64,000 bases of DNA from JASHPR01 sp963749145 (lineage in GTDB: Bacteria > Actinomycetota > Actinomycetes > Streptosporangiales > Streptosporangiaceae). The stretch covers positions 1,488,001-1,552,000 of the forward strand of contig CAVVLN010000004.1 of NCBI GenBank assembly GCA_963749145.1, in the 5' to 3' direction. Positions 1 through 8,725 of the stretch are shown piece after piece (within the stretch, counting starts at the first letter, position 1; every line of letters begins with the position of its first letter). The notes under the pieces are model-generated. The model was not told the DNA's origin, made no database searches, and saw only the letters and a list, made by a program, of their open reading frames with translations. Both the position numbers and the translations under genes were made by a program.

Positions 1-1
1 G

Positions 2-79
2 GTCTTCGACGACTCGGTGCTGGCCGACGGCACGACCCTGCTGGCCGAACTGGCGCTGCGCAGGCTGGCCGCCGGCTAG
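2..79 (+). CDS. 3' end of an unidentified gene (partial)
   Basis: The last 25 codons of a gene that begins outside the window, ending at TAG. The visible tail reads VFDDSVLADGTTLLAELALR and then RLAAG. It is alanine/leucine rich and probably helical. It is too short to assign to a family. The frame has G or C at nearly every third position, as in the neighbouring genes, so it is probably coding. It converges on malate dehydrogenase with a 10-base gap. Confidence 0.5.
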   Translation, partial: VFDDSVLADGTTLLAELALRRLAAG

Positions 80-87
80 CGAGCCGG
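72..87. terminator. small hairpin between convergent genes
   Basis: CCGGCT-agcg-AGCCGG is a perfect 6-bp stem with a 4-base loop. It overlaps the stop of the upstream partial gene and lies just past the malate dehydrogenase stop, so it could end transcripts from both sides. There is no T-run, as is common in actinomycetes. Confidence 0.35.
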
Positions 88-89
88 AC

Positions 90-1046
90 TCACAGGCTGG
101 CGACGTCGGCCTGCTTGGCCCGCACCGCCTCCGCGGCCTCCCGCAGCGAGGCCAGCTCGGCCTCGGTCAGGTCCCGTTCGACGATCCGGCGCACCCCGGT
201 CCGGCCGATCTCGGCCTCCACGCCCAGGTAGACGCCGGAGATGCCGTACTCGCCGTCCACCCAGGCGCAGACCGGCCGCACGGCCCCGGAGTCCTCGGCC
301 ACCGCCCGCGCCATCCGGGCCGCGGCGGCCGACGGCGCGTAGTAGGCCGACCCGGTCTTCAGCAGCCCGACGATCTCGGCGCCGCCATCGCGGGTGCGCT
401 GCACCAGCGCCTCGACGTCGGCGGCGGACATCAGGTCGGCCAGCGGCTTGCCGTCGACCGAGCAGGCCGACGGGACCGGCACCATCGTGTCCCCGTGCGA
501 GCCCAGGGTGAGCGTGCGCACCGAGCCGACCGGCACGCCGAGGCGCTCGGCCACGAAGTAGCTGAACCGGGCGGTGTCCAGCATGCCCGCCTGGCCCATC
601 ACCCGGTGCCGGGGGAACCCGGAGACCCTCGCGGCCAGCGCGGTCATCTCGTCCAGCGGGTTGGAGACCACGATCAGCACCGCCTCGGGCGCGTGCCTGA
701 CGACCTGCTCGATCACATTCCGCACGATCTTCGCGTTGACCTCGAGCAGGTCCATCCGGCTCATGCCCGGCTTGCGCGGCAGGCCCGCGGTGATCACGAC
801 GATGCCCGACCCGGCGATCACCTCGTACCCCTCGCCGGACGGCCCGGTGGTCTTCCCCGTGACCTTCGTCTCGAAGCCCTCGATCGGCGCCGACTGGTTC
901 ATGTCCAGCGCCAGCCCCTCGGGCTTGCCCTCGACGATGTCGGTCAGCACGACCTCGTCGAAGATGTCGTACTCGGCGAGCCGCTGCGCTGTGGTCGAGC
1001 CGTAGAAGCCGGCCCCGACCACTGTCACCTTGCCTGTGCGGGTCAT
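90..1046 (-). CDS. mdh: malate dehydrogenase (LDH-like type)
   Basis: Oxidises malate to oxaloacetate with NAD+ in the TCA cycle; cytoplasmic. The 318 residues match the LDH-like malate dehydrogenases. A Rossmann motif VVGAGFYGS lies at residues 8-16 and an acidic residue follows in VLTDIV, which favours NAD over NADP. The active-site loop RKPGMSR carries the substrate arginines and GSHGD carries the catalytic histidine. The ATG follows the purine-rich site GAAGGGGAC. The gene is last in a minus-strand run (citrate synthase, DUF3017, isocitrate dehydrogenase, mdh), only 26 bases after icd, so co-transcription with icd is likely. Confidence 0.95.
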   Translation of the reverse strand: MTRTGKVTVVGAGFYGSTTAQRLAEYDIFDEVVLTDIVEGKPEGLALDMNQSAPIEGFETKVTGKTTGPSGEGYEVIAGSGIVVITAGLPRKPGMSRMDLLEVNAKIVRNVIEQVVRHAPEAVLIVVSNPLDEMTALAARVSGFPRHRVMGQAGMLDTARFSYFVAERLGVPVGSVRTLTLGSHGDTMVPVPSACSVDGKPLADLMSAADVEALVQRTRDGGAEIVGLLKTGSAYYAPSAAAARMARAVAEDSGAVRPVCAWVDGEYGISGVYLGVEAEIGRTGVRRIVERDLTEAELASLREAAEAVRAKQADVASL

Positions 1047-1072
1047 GTCCCCTTCTCTTTCGGCGAGTTGTC

Positions 1073-2311
1073 TCAGGCCACCGGCTGGGATCCGGACGCC
1101 ACGGCGGAACGCAGGTTCTCATCCAGCACGTCGAGGAACCCCTCGGTGGTCAGGAACGGCGTGCCTGAGCCCACGAGCAGCGCCAGGTCCTTGGTCATCT
1201 TCCCGCTCACCACGGTGTCGACGCAGACCCGCTCCAGGGTCGCGGCGAACGCGGTGAGCTCCGGGTTGCCGTCCAGCTTGCCCCGGTGAGCCAGGCCCCG
1301 GGTCCAGGCGAAGATCGACGCGATCGGGTTGGTCGAGGTGGCCCGGCCCTGCTGGTACTGGCGGTAGTGCCTGGTCACGGTGCCGTGCGCGGCCTCGGCC
1401 TCGACCGTCGCGCCGTCCGGCGTCATCAGCACGCTGCTCATCAGCCCGAGCGAGCCGAACCCCTGGGCCACGATGTCGGACTCCACGTCGCCGTCGTAGT
1501 TCTTGCACGCCCAGACGATGCCGCCGTCGCCCTTGATGACCTGGGCGACCATGTCGTCGATCAGCCGGTGGTCGTAGGTGATCCCGGCCGCCTCGAACTC
1601 GGACTTGAACTCGCTCTCGAAGACCTCGGCGAAGATGTCCTTGAACCGCCCGTCGTAGGCCTTCAGGATCGTGTTCTTGGTCGACAGGTAGAGGGGGTAG
1701 CCGCGGTCCAGGGCGTAGCGCATCGTGGCCCGGGCGAAGTCCCGGATCGAGTCGTCGAAGTTGTACATGCCCATCGCGATGCCGCCGCCCCGGAACCGGG
1801 CGACCTCGAGTTCCGCGCCCGCGGAGTTCCTGTCGTCGGGCTCGTAGGAGATCATCACCCGGCCCGGCCCGGGCACCACGAAGTCGGTGGCCCGGTACTG
1901 GTCGCCGTGCGCGTGGCGGCCGATGATGATCGGCTTGGTCCAGCCGGGCACGAACCGGGGAATGCTGGATACGACGATCGGCTCGCGGAAGACGACCCCG
2001 CCGAGGATGTTGCGGATCGTGCCATTCGGCGACCGCCACATCCGCTTCAGCCCGAACTCGGCCACCCTGGCCTCGTCCGGCGTGATCGTGGCGCACTTCA
2101 CGCCCACGCCGTACCGCTTGATGGCGTTGGCCGCATCGATCGTGATCTGGTCGTCGGTGGCGTCCCGGTTCTCGATGGACAAGTCGTAGTACTCGAGCTC
2201 GATATCGAGGTAGGGCAAGATCAGCTGGTCCTTGATGAAGTGCCAGATGATCCTCGTCATCTCGTCGCCGTCGATCTCGACAACGGGGTTCGTCACCTTG
2301 ATCTTGGACAT
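1073..2311 (-). CDS. icd: NADP-dependent isocitrate dehydrogenase (eukaryote-like dimeric class)
   Basis: Oxidative decarboxylation of isocitrate to 2-oxoglutarate. At 412 residues it is the size of the homodimeric type II enzymes (human IDH1-like), unlike the ~740-residue monomeric enzyme of many actinomycetes. TITPDEAR (residues ~76-83) and RSPNGTIRNILGG hold the isocitrate-binding Ser/Asn/Arg residues. The Arg-His pair in GTVTRHYRQ marks NADP specificity in this class. It lies 48 bases after the DUF3017 gene and 26 bases before mdh on the same strand, forming a TCA cluster with citrate synthase. Confidence 0.95.
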   Translation of the reverse strand: MSKIKVTNPVVEIDGDEMTRIIWHFIKDQLILPYLDIELEYYDLSIENRDATDDQITIDAANAIKRYGVGVKCATITPDEARVAEFGLKRMWRSPNGTIRNILGGVVFREPIVVSSIPRFVPGWTKPIIIGRHAHGDQYRATDFVVPGPGRVMISYEPDDRNSAGAELEVARFRGGGIAMGMYNFDDSIRDFARATMRYALDRGYPLYLSTKNTILKAYDGRFKDIFAEVFESEFKSEFEAAGITYDHRLIDDMVAQVIKGDGGIVWACKNYDGDVESDIVAQGFGSLGLMSSVLMTPDGATVEAEAAHGTVTRHYRQYQQGRATSTNPIASIFAWTRGLAHRGKLDGNPELTAFAATLERVCVDTVVSGKMTKDLALLVGSGTPFLTTEGFLDVLDENLRSAVASGSQPVA

Positions 2312-2359
2312 GCCGCTACTTTCCCTTCATCGCTGCGGGGCCTCCAGGCTCGGGCCGGA

Positions 2360-2692
2360 TCAATGCTGCACGGGCAGCACCAGCCCGGCGACGAGCAGGC
2401 CGGTACCGAGGACCGCCAGGACGGCCACGTCAGCCAGCCGGCGCCTCGCTACGAGCATGCCCGCCCGGCGCTCCGGCAGCGCCAGCCTGGCCAGGGCGGC
2501 TGCGAACAGGATCCCAGCCAAAGCCAACGTACCCCCCTTGACGTTCTGTCCGCTCTGCCGCATCCATATCAGCGTCAGGACCAGGCCGCAGAGCACGATC
2601 GCGTACGGGACCTGCCGCCACCGCGAGCGCGCGGGTTCGGCCGCCCGGCGCTGCCTGCGCAGCCGGGACGCGGACGGGGCGGAGTGCCTCAC
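2360..2692 (-). CDS. DUF3017 membrane protein
   Basis: A 110-residue protein of unknown function. An N-terminal Arg-rich stretch (RLRRQRRAAEPARSR) is followed by three hydrophobic segments: PYAIVLCGLVLTLIWM, then GTLALAGILFAAALARLAL, then DVAVLAVLGTGLLVAGLVL. Size and pattern match DUF3017, a family I know near folD/mdh in Streptomyces-type genomes. I chose the GTG at 2692 because it overlaps the citrate synthase stop as GTGA, a usual sign of translational coupling. Longer open reading upstream in this frame only shadows citrate synthase. Confidence 0.75.
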   Translation of the reverse strand: MRHSAPSASRLRRQRRAAEPARSRWRQVPYAIVLCGLVLTLIWMRQSGQNVKGGTLALAGILFAAALARLALPERRAGMLVARRRLADVAVLAVLGTGLLVAGLVLPVQH

Positions 2693-3840
2693 CGCGCGTC
2701 CAGCGGCACCCAGGTGAGCCGGCGCTCGCCGATGTACTCGCTGTCCGGCCGGATCAGCCGGTTGTCCGCGTGCTGCTCGATGACGTGCGCCGTCCAGCCC
2801 GCGACCCGGCTGGCCGAGAACACCGCGGTGAACAGGTCCGTGGGGATCCCGAGGTAGTGGTACACGGTGGCGGCGTAGAAGTCCACGTTCGGGTAGAGCC
2901 CCTTCTCCGCGAGCACGACCTCCTCCATCCGCCGGGACATCCGGTAGTAGGTGTCGTCGCCGGATGCCGAGCCTAGCTGCCGGGACATCTGCCGCAGGAA
3001 ACGGGCGCGGGGGTCCTCGGCCTTGTAGACCCGGTGCCCGAACCCCATGATCTTCTCTCCGGCCCGCAGGCGCTCCCCGGCCCGGGTGCCCGCCGCCGCG
3101 ACGGGGTCGGCGCCCGCGGCATCCGCCTCCCGCCTGACCGCCTCCAGCCCGCGCATGACCTGCTCGTTCGCGCCGCCGTGCAGAGGGCCCTTGAGCGTGC
3201 CCAGCGCGGCGACGACGGCCGAGTGCATGTCGGACAGGGTCGCGGCGCACACCCGGGCGGCGAACGTGGAGGCGTTCATGGTGTGGTCGGCGTGCAGCAC
3301 CAGGCAGGTGTCGAAGAACTGCGCCTGGGCCGGCGACGGCATCGTACCGGTGACCGTGAGCAGGAAGTTCGCGGCCAGGCCGAGGGCGGGGTCCGGATCA
3401 GGGGCCTGCCGGCCGCAGCGTGCCGACTCATAGGCGGCGACCAGAACGGGCTGCTGCGCGGTCAGCCGGGCCGCCTTGCGGAGGTTCGCGCCGGGCTCAT
3501 TGGAGCCGGAGTCGGGGTCGTCTGCGCTGGCCAGCGAGACCAGGGTGCGCAGCGCTTCCATCGGCTCCTGCCGGGCGGCCACCTCGGGCAGGCTGCCCGC
3601 GACCAGATTGCCGGGCTCGCGCGCGGCCGCCATCTCGCCAAGGTAGCAGTCCAGGTCCGCGCGGCTCGGGGGCGCGCCGCGCTGCAGCAGGCACGCGATC
3701 TCCTCGAACGTCGCATTCCCGGCGATCTCGTTGATGTCATAGCCGCGATAGAACAGGCGACCGGCCTGGCCGTCTATGTCGCTGAGCGCCGTCGACGCGG
3801 CGACCACATCGGCCAGTCCCCTGGACGGCTTTCCCGGCAT
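2689..3840 (-). CDS. gltA: citrate synthase
   Basis: Condenses acetyl-CoA with oxaloacetate at TCA entry. With the ATG at 3840 the protein has 383 residues, the size of the short hexa/dimeric citrate synthases. AGAGGAAG precedes this start at good spacing, whereas the frame upstream reads as non-coding. Catalytic residues are visible: His in GPLHGGANEQV, His in GFGHRVYK, and Asp in NVDFYAATVYHYLG. A 2-methylcitrate synthase would look similar, but the icd/mdh neighbours favour the TCA role. Its stop overlaps the next gene's start. Confidence 0.92.
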   Translation of the reverse strand: MPGKPSRGLADVVAASTALSDIDGQAGRLFYRGYDINEIAGNATFEEIACLLQRGAPPSRADLDCYLGEMAAAREPGNLVAGSLPEVAARQEPMEALRTLVSLASADDPDSGSNEPGANLRKAARLTAQQPVLVAAYESARCGRQAPDPDPALGLAANFLLTVTGTMPSPAQAQFFDTCLVLHADHTMNASTFAARVCAATLSDMHSAVVAALGTLKGPLHGGANEQVMRGLEAVRREADAAGADPVAAAGTRAGERLRAGEKIMGFGHRVYKAEDPRARFLRQMSRQLGSASGDDTYYRMSRRMEEVVLAEKGLYPNVDFYAATVYHYLGIPTDLFTAVFSASRVAGWTAHVIEQHADNRLIRPDSEYIGERRLTWVPLDAR

Positions 3841-4035
3841 TTGTCTTCCTCTCGGACGGCCCGTTCGGCAGTGTACTTCCGCATGCTGCGCGAACCTGCC
3901 GGGCCGGCTGAGGACCGTCGGCGGCCTCGCCCCGCGGCTCAATCTGTTGCGCCGGGCGCGGTACAACAACCGCCGAGAAGGGTAGCGAAGCAGTGAGATA
4001 TCAGTGGCTGCTTCGACAGGCAGGAGGAACGTTTC

Positions 4036-4830
4036 ATGGATGGCCCCTACATCCGGGTCGAGGACGGCGGGCTGATGATGCCGCTGCGAGAGGATGTGAC
4101 CACCATCGGGCGCGGCAGGTCTGTCGATATCCACCTGTCCGATCCGAGCGTGTCCAGGCTGCATGCCGAGATCATCCGCCGCGGGCCGTACGCGTACGTG
4201 ACCGATCTCGGGTTATCGCGCAACGGCACGAGGGTGAACGGCCGCCTGGTGGCGCGGCGGGTCCTGGAGGACGGGGACGTGCTGAGTTTCGGGTCGGCCC
4301 GGTGCCGGGTGTTCGGCATCGCCACCGAGGAGATCACCGCCGAGGTGGAGCTGCGGCGCCCGGCGGCGCCCGAGCTGACCCGCCGGGAACTGGACGTGGT
4401 GACGTCGCTGTGCCGGCCCGCGCTGTCCGATGAGGCCTTCGTCGCGCCCGCGACGGCGCGCGAGATCGCCGCCGACCTGGTGGTCACCGAGGCGGCGGTC
4501 AAGCAGCACCTGCTCCGGCTGTACCAGAAGTTCCGGATTCCGGAGGGCCCGAACCGCCGGGTCCGGCTGGCCAACGAGGTGGTCGCGCTCGGGCTGGTCC
4601 GTCCCCTGCCCCCGGCCGACAGAGCGCAGCCCCCGGCCGAGCGAGCGCAGCCCCCGGCCGAGCGAGCGCAGCCCCCGGCCGAGCGAGCGCACCCCCGGCC
4701 GAGCGAGCGCACCCCGCGGCCGACAGAGCGCAGCCCGCGGCCGAGCGAGCGCAGTACCCGGCGCGGCCCGCGGCCGTCACCGCGCAGCCGGCTCCGGCGC
4801 CCCCGGCCTCCGCGACCGCGAGCGGCCTGA
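4036..4830 (+). CDS. FHA-domain protein with winged/LuxR-like helix and repeat tail
   Basis: Likely binds phosphothreonine targets of Ser/Thr kinases; the convergent kinase next door is an obvious candidate partner. The FHA domain covers residues ~15-95: TIGRGRSVDIHLSD, then SVSRLHAEI, then LGLSRNGTRVNG. Residues ~115-190 resemble a DNA-binding or regulatory helical domain (AREIAADLVVTEAAVKQHLL, RVRLANEVVALGLV). The start has a strong site, AGGAGGAAC. The tail is a 21-bp repeat first read as PPAERAQ and then, after a net one-base loss, as PRPSERS. In the other frame the tail would stay Ala/Pro rich with near-perfect GC3 and stop at 4844, so the native end is probably 4844. Confidence 0.8.
   Translation: MDGPYIRVEDGGLMMPLREDVTTIGRGRSVDIHLSDPSVSRLHAEIIRRGPYAYVTDLGLSRNGTRVNGRLVARRVLEDGDVLSFGSARCRVFGIATEEITAEVELRRPAAPELTRRELDVVTSLCRPALSDEAFVAPATAREIAADLVVTEAAVKQHLLRLYQKFRIPEGPNRRVRLANEVVALGLVRPLPPADRAQPPAERAQPPAERAQPPAERAHPRPSERTPRPTERSPRPSERSTRRGPRPSPRSRLRRPRPPRPRAA
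4609..4754. repeat. 21-bp tandem array in the FHA gene
   Basis: Seven imperfect copies of CCCCCGGCCGAGCGAGCGCA(G). Unit lengths read off the sequence are 21, 21, 21, 20, 20, 22 and 21 bp, a net loss of one base that changes the reading frame of the host gene. Confidence 0.85.
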
Positions 4831-4900
4831 CCGCGGCCGGCTGAGGCGGCCCGGGCCGGGCGCCCGGCTAACCGCGGACTTCACCCGGTGGCGGCCGCCG

Positions 4901-6700
4901 TCAGCTGGTAGGCCGGCCGATGACCCGGAGGGCCTCGTTGCGGATGTCATGCACGAGCGTGCGCACGGACTGGAAATGCGACAGCCATCCGCCGAGGTTG
5001 CTGAACGGCCAGAAGAACGGGGAATGCGAGGCCGCCACGACCAGCGCGGCGATGATCACCGCGGTCACCGCGACGACCGCGGTGGCCGCGCGGATCGGGG
5101 TGTCGGCGACGGTGTCGAAGAAGCTCCTGATCGGCCGGCGCGAGCCGCCGGACCCTGGGCCGAAGCCGTAGAACGCGACCAGCGCGCCCGCCGCGAACGC
5201 GCACGCGACCGGGATCGGGTGGTGCGGGACGGCGATGATGGTGATCACTGCCGCCAGGGCGGCCGCCACCAGCGCGAGGGGCGCGAACAGCACCGACCGG
5301 ATCGCCGACCACGCCAGCGCGGCCGGGAAGGCGACCGCGGCCAGCAGCGGATCGCTGGCCCGGGCCCCGCGCCGCGACCGGCGGCGTGACAGGCGCCCCG
5401 CCGTCTGATCCCCGGCGCGCAGCCCCATCAGCACCGCGAGCGCGGCCACCGTCCCGGCGACCGGGAGGACCACGGCGATGGCAACGGCCGCGGCCACCGA
5501 GCCGGCCACGAGCAGCGGCCCGGCCGGAGAGCGGGTGGCCACGCCGACGGCGGGCGCGCCCGGTCCCCGGGCGGGACGGGCCGCCCCGGGCGCGCCGGGC
5601 GCGTACTGCACCGGCGGCAGCACGTCCCGGTAGCTGTCCGGCGGCCCGGCCACGCCGTTGCCGCGCGCACCGCGGGCGGAGTTGCCCCTCCCGTTCCCGG
5701 TACCGACCGCCCACGGCCTGGTCGACGGCCGCCAGGCCGCGGGGGGCGCGGGAGACGCGAGAGGCGCGGCGGACCCGGGCCCGGCGCCCGCGGCCGGGCC
5801 GGCCAGCGCCGCCGGCGCCGGCCGGTCCGCGACCGTGCCCGGCGGCAGGAACGGGACCACGCCCGCGGCGGGCGCCGTGGCCGCCGGCGCCAGCGAGGAC
5901 GGGTCGAGCGCGGCGGCTCTCCGGCAGAGCTCGGCCGTATCGGGCCGGCGGGCCGGATCACGAGAAAGCGCCTGCCCCACCAGCGCCAGCAGCGGTGCCG
6001 GGAACCCGTCGAGGTCGGGCTGGCCGTTCATGATGCGGTAGAAGATCGTCTCGAAGGCGCCGGTGCCGAACGGCGGGCGGCCGGTCGCGGCGAACGCCAC
6101 GGTGGCCCCCCAGGAGTGCACGTCGGAAGCCGGCCCGCTGGGCTTCCCCTCGATCACCTCCGGGGCGAGGTACCCGGGCGTGCCCATGAACATCCCGGTC
6201 TGGGTGAGCCTGGTGGAGTCCGGCACCTGGGCGATCCCGAAGTCGATCACGACGGGCTCGCCGCCCGCGAGCATCACGTTGCCCGGCTTGAGATCGCGGT
6301 GCACGACGCCCGCCGCGTGCACTGCGGCCAGGGCCAGGGCCAGTCCCGAGGCCACCCGGGCCAGTTGCGGGCCGGTCAGCGGTCCGCCCCCGGCCACCAG
6401 CTCCTCCAGCGTCTGGCCGCAGACATACCTGGTCACGATGTACGGCGGGTCGCTGGTGACGTCCGCATCGATGACCTCGGCCACGAACGGGCTCCGCACC
6501 CGCCGCATGGTCTCGACCTCCCGGGCCAGCCGCCGGCGGGCGTTCGGGTCGGCGGCGATGGCCGGCCGCAGCGCCTTGACCGCCACCTTGCGCTGCTCGG
6601 GGTCGGCCGCCAGGTAGACCACGCCCATGCCGCCTTCGCCGAGCCGCTCCAGCAGGAGGTAGGGCCCGAGCCTGTCCGGCGCTTGGTCCTGAGCTGTCAT
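4901..6700 (-). CDS. membrane-associated Ser/Thr protein kinase
   Basis: PknB-like (Hanks-type) kinase, 599 residues. The kinase domain spans ~12-270: Gly loop LGEGGMGVVY, Lys42 in VAVKAL, catalytic loop VVHRDLKPGNV (Asp136), DFG at 153-155, and GTPGYLAPE. The second part is a Pro/Ala/Gly-rich linker (~275-400) followed by several hydrophobic segments (~405-440, ~465-510, ~535-565), so the catalytic domain is tethered inside the membrane. There are no PASTA repeats, so the sensor is not the usual wall-binding type. The convergent FHA protein is a possible substrate or reader; that link is inference from position. Confidence 0.92.
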   Translation of the reverse strand: MTAQDQAPDRLGPYLLLERLGEGGMGVVYLAADPEQRKVAVKALRPAIAADPNARRRLAREVETMRRVRSPFVAEVIDADVTSDPPYIVTRYVCGQTLEELVAGGGPLTGPQLARVASGLALALAAVHAAGVVHRDLKPGNVMLAGGEPVVIDFGIAQVPDSTRLTQTGMFMGTPGYLAPEVIEGKPSGPASDVHSWGATVAFAATGRPPFGTGAFETIFYRIMNGQPDLDGFPAPLLALVGQALSRDPARRPDTAELCRRAAALDPSSLAPAATAPAAGVVPFLPPGTVADRPAPAALAGPAAGAGPGSAAPLASPAPPAAWRPSTRPWAVGTGNGRGNSARGARGNGVAGPPDSYRDVLPPVQYAPGAPGAARPARGPGAPAVGVATRSPAGPLLVAGSVAAAVAIAVVLPVAGTVAALAVLMGLRAGDQTAGRLSRRRSRRGARASDPLLAAVAFPAALAWSAIRSVLFAPLALVAAALAAVITIIAVPHHPIPVACAFAAGALVAFYGFGPGSGGSRRPIRSFFDTVADTPIRAATAVVAVTAVIIAALVVAASHSPFFWPFSNLGGWLSHFQSVRTLVHDIRNEALRVIGRPTS

Positions 6701-6836
6701 GACCTCACCAGCCTACGGAGTCCCTTCCTTCCCTACCGGGACGCCCGTCCGGAAAGGTCTGGTAGGCGTGATACATGGCACACCCCTCGTGTTCCGCGGC
6801 CCGCGGTCCGGCGGGCCCCCGCCGCGTCCCCCGGTG

Positions 6837-7256
6837 CTAGCTTCCTGCGACCAGGCGGCGCAGCGCCCTGGCCGCCTCGGCGTTCTGCTCGGCGTGCGCG
6901 ACCAGCGCCCTGGCCAGTTCCTCCGCCCATGCGCCCAGCGGCACCTGCTGACGAGACAACACCACCCCGCGCACCTCACTGCACACCTCGGCGACCGGGA
7001 CCCCGCGCTGGATACCGAGCGTCATCACCCGGTCCCCCAGCCGGACAGAGATCTTCGACACCTCGCCGGGTCGGCCGCGCATCCGGTCGGACATGCTCCG
7101 ATCCCAGTCCACGGTAACCCACTCGGGCGGTAGCGCCTCGCCCAGCGACTTGGTGAGAACCCGGGCGTAGAGCATGAGGTCGGCGCTGTCCGCGCGGAGC
7201 GCGGCCGTGACCATGTCCAGCGACGGGCCGTCCGCGCCGCTGTCCGGCTCGGTCAC
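6837..7256 (-). CDS. conserved protein of unknown function (139 aa)
   Basis: I do not recognise a named family. The protein is soluble with no signal peptide or membrane segment. It begins acidic (MTEPDSGADGPSLDMVTAAL), has a central part with a DWDRSMSDRMRG stretch followed by beta-like segments (ISVRLGDRVMTLGI), and ends in a long Ala/Glu helix. Coding character is good (GC3, stop spacing). It lies 136 bases upstream of the kinase on the same strand and 87 bases downstream of the enoyl-CoA hydratase, so it may share their transcript. Confidence 0.7.
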   Translation of the reverse strand: MTEPDSGADGPSLDMVTAALRADSADLMLYARVLTKSLGEALPPEWVTVDWDRSMSDRMRGRPGEVSKISVRLGDRVMTLGIQRGVPVAEVCSEVRGVVLSRQQVPLGAWAEELARALVAHAEQNAEAARALRRLVAGS

Positions 7257-7343
7257 CGCCCGGCCCGCCCGTAGCCGGAGACTGCTCGGTCCATGAACGT
7301 GACTACTCCTCGGAACGCGTGCGCCCGGCCCGGGCGGCGGCGC

Positions 7344-8126
7344 TCACCGCCCGGCGAAGGTCGCCTTCCCCGGTCCATTCTCCATGAAGCTGCGCATTCC
7401 TGTCCGCTGGTCCTCGGTGGCGAACAGCCCGGCGAAGTGCAGCCGCTCGATCTCCAGCCCATTGGCCAGGTCGACCTCGAGGCCGTCGTCGATGGCCTGC
7501 TTGGCCGCCCGCAGCGCCAGCGCCGGCCCGCGCGCGTACCGCTCGACGAGCGCCCGCGCGGCCTCGAACACCTCGGCGTCGGGCACGACCTTGTCGACGA
7601 GTCCGATCGCCAGTGCTTCCTTGGCCCCGACAAACCGGCCGGTGAACACGATGTCCTTGGCCCGGGCCGGCCCGATCAGGCGGGGCAGCCGCTGCGTGCC
7701 GCCGGCCCCGGGGATGATCCCGAGCAGGATCTCGGGCTGCCCGGCCCGGGCGCCCTCGCCCATGACCCGGAAGTCCGCGCACAGCGCCAGTTCCAGGCCG
7801 CCGCCCAGGGCGTAGCCGGTGATCGCGGCCACGACCGGTTTCGGGATCCTCGCGACCGCGGTGAACGCCGCCTGGAGCCGCTGGCAGACGACGGCCATCC
7901 GGCCGTAGCTCGCCTCGGCCATCTCCTTGATGTCGGCCCCGGCGGCGAAGACCTTCTCGCCGCCGTAGATGATGCAGGCCCGGATGTCCTCATCGAGGGT
8001 GATCCGCGCGGCGGCCGCGGCGATCTCGACTTGGACCTGGGCGTTCACGGCGTTCATCGGCGGGCGGTCCAGGCGGATCGTGGCCACCGACTGATCGGTC
8101 TCGACGTGCACGAAGTCAGCCATCAC
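7344..8126 (-). CDS. enoyl-CoA hydratase/isomerase family protein
   Basis: Crotonase fold, 260 residues, likely hydrating 2-enoyl-CoA in fatty-acid or amino-acid breakdown. The oxyanion-hole region KVFAAGADIKEM (~60-71) and GYALGGGLELALCAD are present. Both glutamates of bona fide hydratases are there: one in GGGLELAL, one in GQPEILLGIIPG. That supports a true hydratase rather than an isomerase-only member. The start is ATG-ATG (8126 or 8123). Substrate chain length cannot be judged from sequence. Confidence 0.88.
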   Translation of the reverse strand: MMADFVHVETDQSVATIRLDRPPMNAVNAQVQVEIAAAAARITLDEDIRACIIYGGEKVFAAGADIKEMAEASYGRMAVVCQRLQAAFTAVARIPKPVVAAITGYALGGGLELALCADFRVMGEGARAGQPEILLGIIPGAGGTQRLPRLIGPARAKDIVFTGRFVGAKEALAIGLVDKVVPDAEVFEAARALVERYARGPALALRAAKQAIDDGLEVDLANGLEIERLHFAGLFATEDQRTGMRSFMENGPGKATFAGR

Positions 8127-8438
8127 GCACCTTTCTGCCGAGCCACGATCCTACGCAGCCGGATGAGGCGAAGCCACAGCGGCTCGGGCCCGGCCCGCGA
8201 CCCGGGCGCCCGGCCTGGAACCAGGACGCGCCGCCGGGCACCGGGACCTGCTGCGTCCTGCGGTGTCACCGGCGGCGCCGGGACCTGGCGTGTCACTCGC
8301 GTAACCGGCCGGCAGATGCCGGGCCGGCCGCACGACACGCGCGAAACGACCTCCCCTTCCGTCAAGGCCTGCCTCGTCGTTCCCCGAGCGCAGCCGCGGC
8401 CGGAGCCGCCCGGCCCGGCCCGCGGCAGGGGCGGACGC
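8127..8438. other. gene-free stretch between ech and bldC
   Basis: About 310 bases without a credible gene. An 80-codon frame on the minus strand lacks a ribosome site and has atypical composition. Just after the bldC stop, GCCGCG at 8393-8398 pairs with CGCGGC at 8421-8426 around a GC-rich loop, a possible bldC terminator. The part next to 8126 should hold the enoyl-CoA hydratase promoter, but I see no clear box. Confidence 0.4.
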
Positions 8439-8657
8439 TTACTCGCCGGACGACCGCGGCGCGGAGACGTGCTGCCAGCCGTTCAGGAATCCGCGGACCT
8501 CCGTCTCGCTGTAGCGGCGGTGACCGCCGGGAGTGCGGATCGACGACAGCTTGCCGCCTCTCGCCCACCGGGTGACGGTCTTCGGGTCGACCCGAAGCAT
8601 CGCGGCAACCTCGGCCGGGGTCAGCAGGCGATTCTCCGGCTTGATCTGGGTTCTCAC
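8439..8657 (-). CDS. bldC: BldC-type MerR-like DNA-binding protein
   Basis: A small developmental regulator consisting of a single winged-helix MerR-type domain. At 72 residues from the GTG at 8657 it matches the ~68-residue Streptomyces BldC. LLTPAEVAAMLRVDPKTVTR is the helix-turn-helix and GGKLSSIRTPGGHRRY the wing. GAGAGGA sits nine bases before the chosen GTG; longer upstream reading lacks family similarity. Known BldC represses early sporulation genes through direct repeats. Its upstream region contains two GTAAC/GTTAC inverted repeats. Confidence 0.9.
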   Translation of the reverse strand: MRTQIKPENRLLTPAEVAAMLRVDPKTVTRWARGGKLSSIRTPGGHRRYSETEVRGFLNGWQHVSAPRSSGE

Positions 8658-8704
8658 GACGGATGGTCCTCTCGCGCTTGGGGGTAGTGGCATGATGACG
8701 GACG

Positions 8705-8725
8705 GTAACGGCACTTGTCCGTTAC
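8705..8725. promoter_or_regulatory. inverted repeat GTAACGG-N7-CCGTTAC upstream of bldC
   Basis: Perfect 7-bp arms separated by CACTTGT, 47 bases upstream of the bldC start, in an unusually AT-rich intergenic region. A related pair, GTAAC-N11-GTTAC, lies at 8873-8893. The shape fits a dimeric repressor site; the cognate protein is unknown. Confidence 0.45.

Noticed and set aside
1286..2857. 523-codon plus-strand open frame antisense to isocitrate dehydrogenase
   Set aside because: Mirror of the icd codon bias in GC-rich DNA; no ribosome site and no family motifs, while the minus strand encodes a complete conserved enzyme.
8123..8365. 80-codon minus-strand frame ahead of enoyl-CoA hydratase
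   Set aside because: Pro/Arg/Ala-rich, no ribosome site, no similarity visible, and it overlaps the hydratase start.
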